Part shown: positions 14,160-15,605 of the stretch, piece after piece | Position numbering within the stretch: the first letter of the stretch is position 1 | Layout of the letters: each line of letters opens with the position of its first letter | Assembly (NCBI GenBank): GCA_026391935.1 | Contig: JAPLDC010000114.1 | Coordinates: 1 to 15,605, forward strand | Reading direction: 5' to 3' | DNA: 15,605 nucleotides | Origin: Bacteroidota bacterium | GTDB taxonomy: Bacteria > Bacteroidota > Bacteroidia > 2-12-FULL-35-15 | Program-made: the position numbers and the translations under genes | Notes under the pieces: model-generated | What the model was told of the DNA's origin: nothing | Databases searched by the model: none | The model's input: only the letters and a program-made list of their open reading frames with translations

Positions 14160-14180
14160 CCTCTCCCCTCGGGGGAGAGG
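14160..14180. repeat. G/C-rich hairpin repeat before the atpG stop
   Basis: CCTCTCCCC (14160-14168) and GGGGAGAGG (14172-14180) are perfect 9-bp arms around TCG, ending 18 bp before the atpG stop. It looks like another member of the pyrimidine/purine intergenic repeats flanking cvpA. Confidence 0.5.
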
Positions 14181-14198
14181 ATTAAGGAGTGGGGCGTC

Positions 14199-15077
14199 CT
14201 ACCCGGCCAATGCTTCTGCTCCACCAACAATCTCCAGGATCTCATTCGTGATAGCAGCCTGACGGGCTTTGTTATATGTCAATTTTAATTCTTTTATCAA
14301 CGCTCCCGCATTATCAGTCGCCTTGTGCATTGATGTCATCCGTGCACCATGTTCAGCAGCATGTGAATCTAATAATGCTTTGAAAAGTTGAGTCTTTAAA
14401 GAACGGGGTATAAGATCCGCAACGATAAATGCTTTGTTCGGTTCAAAAATATATTCAGATGTTTTCTTTTTCTGAGTTACTGCTGGCGCCTGAACAGGTA
14501 AATATTGTTCTGTTGTAGTAATTTGCACCGCTGCATTTTTAAATTGATTGTAGATCAGTTCTACTTTATCAAATTGTCCGTCTGCAAACAATTGCATGAT
14601 CTTCTCTGCTACAGGTGCAACATTCACAAATGTAAGTGCCTCGTATAATTCATTCGATGGGCGTGGCAGACCAGTTTCAACAATGGTATAATCTGTTTTC
14701 TTGAAAAAGTCTGTTGCTTTTTTACCAATACACAATACACTTATTTTTGATCCTTTGTAATCTTCACGGGCTAATTTGGTAGCCGCTTTTAATACGTTAG
14801 CATTAAATCCTCCACACAATCCACGGTTTGAAGTTATTACCACCAACAATACATTTTTCACAGGGCGTTGTTTTGAATATGCTCCTTCTGAACTATCTAA
14901 ACTTGCGCTAAGATTTTCTAAAATATCTTTTAGTTTTTTTGCATATGGGCGCATTTGAGTAATAGCATCTTGTGCTCTACGCAACTTCGCAGCACTAACC
15001 ATTTTCATGGCGCTGGTAATTTGCTGTGTAGAACTTACAGAAACTATTCTATTACGAACCTCTTTTAAATTTGCCAT
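14199..15077 (-). CDS. atpG: F1 ATP synthase gamma subunit
   Basis: The gamma subunit forms the central rotating shaft of F1, coupling proton flow through F0 to ATP synthesis at the alpha3-beta3 ring on the cytoplasmic side of the inner membrane. At 292 residues it has the usual length. The N-terminal helix is NLKEVRNRIVSVSSTQQITS followed by AMKMVSAAKLRRAQ. The middle carries VVITSNRGLCGGFNANVLKA. The C-terminal helix is TYNKARQAAITNEILEIVGG followed by AEALAG. It follows atpA by 42 bp and is the last gene before a bidirectional terminator. In Bacteroidota atpD and atpC usually lie at a separate locus, so the absence of beta/epsilon genes here is expected. Confidence 0.96.
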   Translation of the reverse strand: MANLKEVRNRIVSVSSTQQITSAMKMVSAAKLRRAQDAITQMRPYAKKLKDILENLSASLDSSEGAYSKQRPVKNVLLVVITSNRGLCGGFNANVLKAATKLAREDYKGSKISVLCIGKKATDFFKKTDYTIVETGLPRPSNELYEALTFVNVAPVAEKIMQLFADGQFDKVELIYNQFKNAAVQITTTEQYLPVQAPAVTQKKKTSEYIFEPNKAFIVADLIPRSLKTQLFKALLDSHAAEHGARMTSMHKATDNAGALIKELKLTYNKARQAAITNEILEIVGGAEALAG

Positions 15078-15082
15078 TTTGT

Positions 15083-15122
15083 TGATGTACTAATGTGCTG
15101 ATTTACCAATGTACCGATTTTA
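15083..15122. repeat. Five degenerate octamers in the atpA-atpG spacer
   Basis: Exact 8-nt period: TGATGTAC, TAATGTGC, TGATTTAC, CAATGTAC, CGATTTTA. The last unit overlaps the atpA stop codon (15120-15122). On the minus strand this reads like the GCACATTAG-type tandem repeats I recall from Bacteroidota intergenic regions. Confidence 0.6.
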
Positions 15123-15605
15123 AAAAATTTGCAAAGTAAATTTACCTGCCTTAAGATCATTCAAAATATTTTTATGTTTTGCTTCTAAAAATGCAATGAA
15201 TTCAGCTTCAAATTCTTTCACTTTATTAATCGGCACATTACGCAACAATCCTTTTGTTCCACAATAGATGATTGCAATTTGCTGTTCAACACGTGCCGGT
15301 GAAAATTGAGCTTGTTTAAGGATCTCCACGTTGCGGGCACCTTTATCCAATACTGATTTTGTTGCAGCATCTAGATCAGAACCGAATTTAGAGAACGCCT
15401 CTAATTCGCGGTATTGTGCCTGATCTAATTTTAATGTACCGGCAACTTTTTTCATTGATTTGATCTGAGCATTACCACCTACGCGGGATACAGAGATACC
15501 AACGTTAATAGCAGGACGAACACCGGCGTTGAACAAGTTCAACTCAAGGAAGATCTGACCATCAGTAATAGAAATAACGTTTGTAGGAATGTACGCAGAA
15601 ACGTC
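15120..15605 (-). CDS. atpA: F1 ATP synthase alpha subunit, C-terminal 161 residues (truncated by window edge)
   Basis: The frame is open to the window edge (first full codon at 15605-15603). It begins DVSAYIPTNVISITDGQIF, followed by LELNLFNAGVRPAINVG and the SVSRVGG motif whose Arg is the alpha-subunit arginine finger reaching the catalytic site of beta. The helical C-terminal domain follows (AGTLKLDQAQYRELEAFSKF, GSDLDAAT, EQQIAIIYCGTKGLL) and the protein ends GKFTLQIF. Alpha subunits are about 510-525 residues, so roughly the last third is visible. The methionine at 15542 is internal. It is co-transcribed with atpG. Confidence 0.95.
   Translation of the reverse strand, partial: DVSAYIPTNVISITDGQIFLELNLFNAGVRPAINVGISVSRVGGNAQIKSMKKVAGTLKLDQAQYRELEAFSKFGSDLDAATKSVLDKGARNVEILKQAQFSPARVEQQIAIIYCGTKGLLRNVPINKVKEFEAEFIAFLEAKHKNILNDLKAGKFTLQIF

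Noticed and set aside
15083..15122. CRISPR array
   Set aside because: Units are only 8 nt with no spacers; a simple degenerate tandem repeat.

Overview
The window looks like a chromosomal segment of a member of the Bacteroidota, probably a Flavobacteriales-like lineage. Evidence: AT-rich sequence, a CarboxypepD_reg/plug/beta-barrel outer-membrane protein, a secreted SprB/PKD protein with a type IX secretion (T9SS) C-terminal tail, weak Shine-Dalgarno sequences, promoters matching the Bacteroidota -7 element TAnnTTTG, and an atp operon that ends at atpG.

Layout. 1-1565: the C-terminal part of a membrane-anchored SpoIIE/PP2C phosphatase, a small two-helix membrane protein, a terminator, and a short decayed coding remnant on the minus strand. 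1566-4055 (minus): a large outer-membrane beta-barrel protein with its own promoter. 4145-11000 (minus): a sulfur-assimilation/methionine cluster. In transcription order it holds a promoter, two tandem leader regions, a siroheme-dependent sulfite reductase with a HEPN-like C-terminus, a small basic ORF, SUMT (cobA), a Met8-type siroheme synthase fused to a TSUP transporter, APS reductase (cysH) and homoserine dehydrogenase (hom). 11040-13274 (minus): a T9SS-secreted SprB/PKD protein. 13463-14011 (plus): a CvpA-family membrane protein between pyrimidine-rich hairpin repeats. 14199-15605 (minus): atpG and the 3' end of atpA.

The most interesting object is the leader upstream of the sulfite reductase (about 10570-10996). 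The first unit encodes a 23-residue peptide ending PMMCCMMCI. It is followed by four RNA segments that can pair 1:2, 2:3 (perfect 9 bp) or 3:4 (13-bp intrinsic terminator), placed as in a classical ribosome-stalling attenuator. A second ATG-initiated ORF containing MCMCCM and a second strong terminator follow before the sulfite reductase start. I interpret this as two attenuators in series that sense cysteine and methionine supply and gate sulfite reduction. The fit is textbook-like for unit 1 and weaker for unit 2.

The second notable point is damage in the same cluster. The Met8 domain lacks its middle and is out of frame with the rest of the Met8-TSUP gene. cysH lacks its catalytic C-terminal ECGLH segment, and its reading frame runs into a hom gene that lacks its own start. 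Both junctions look like deletions (real decay or assembly errors). The cysH/hom junction may also have removed whole genes, since cysD/cysN are not seen. The sulfite reductase, cobA and leaders look intact. I saw no tRNA, rRNA, CRISPR array or insertion sequence.
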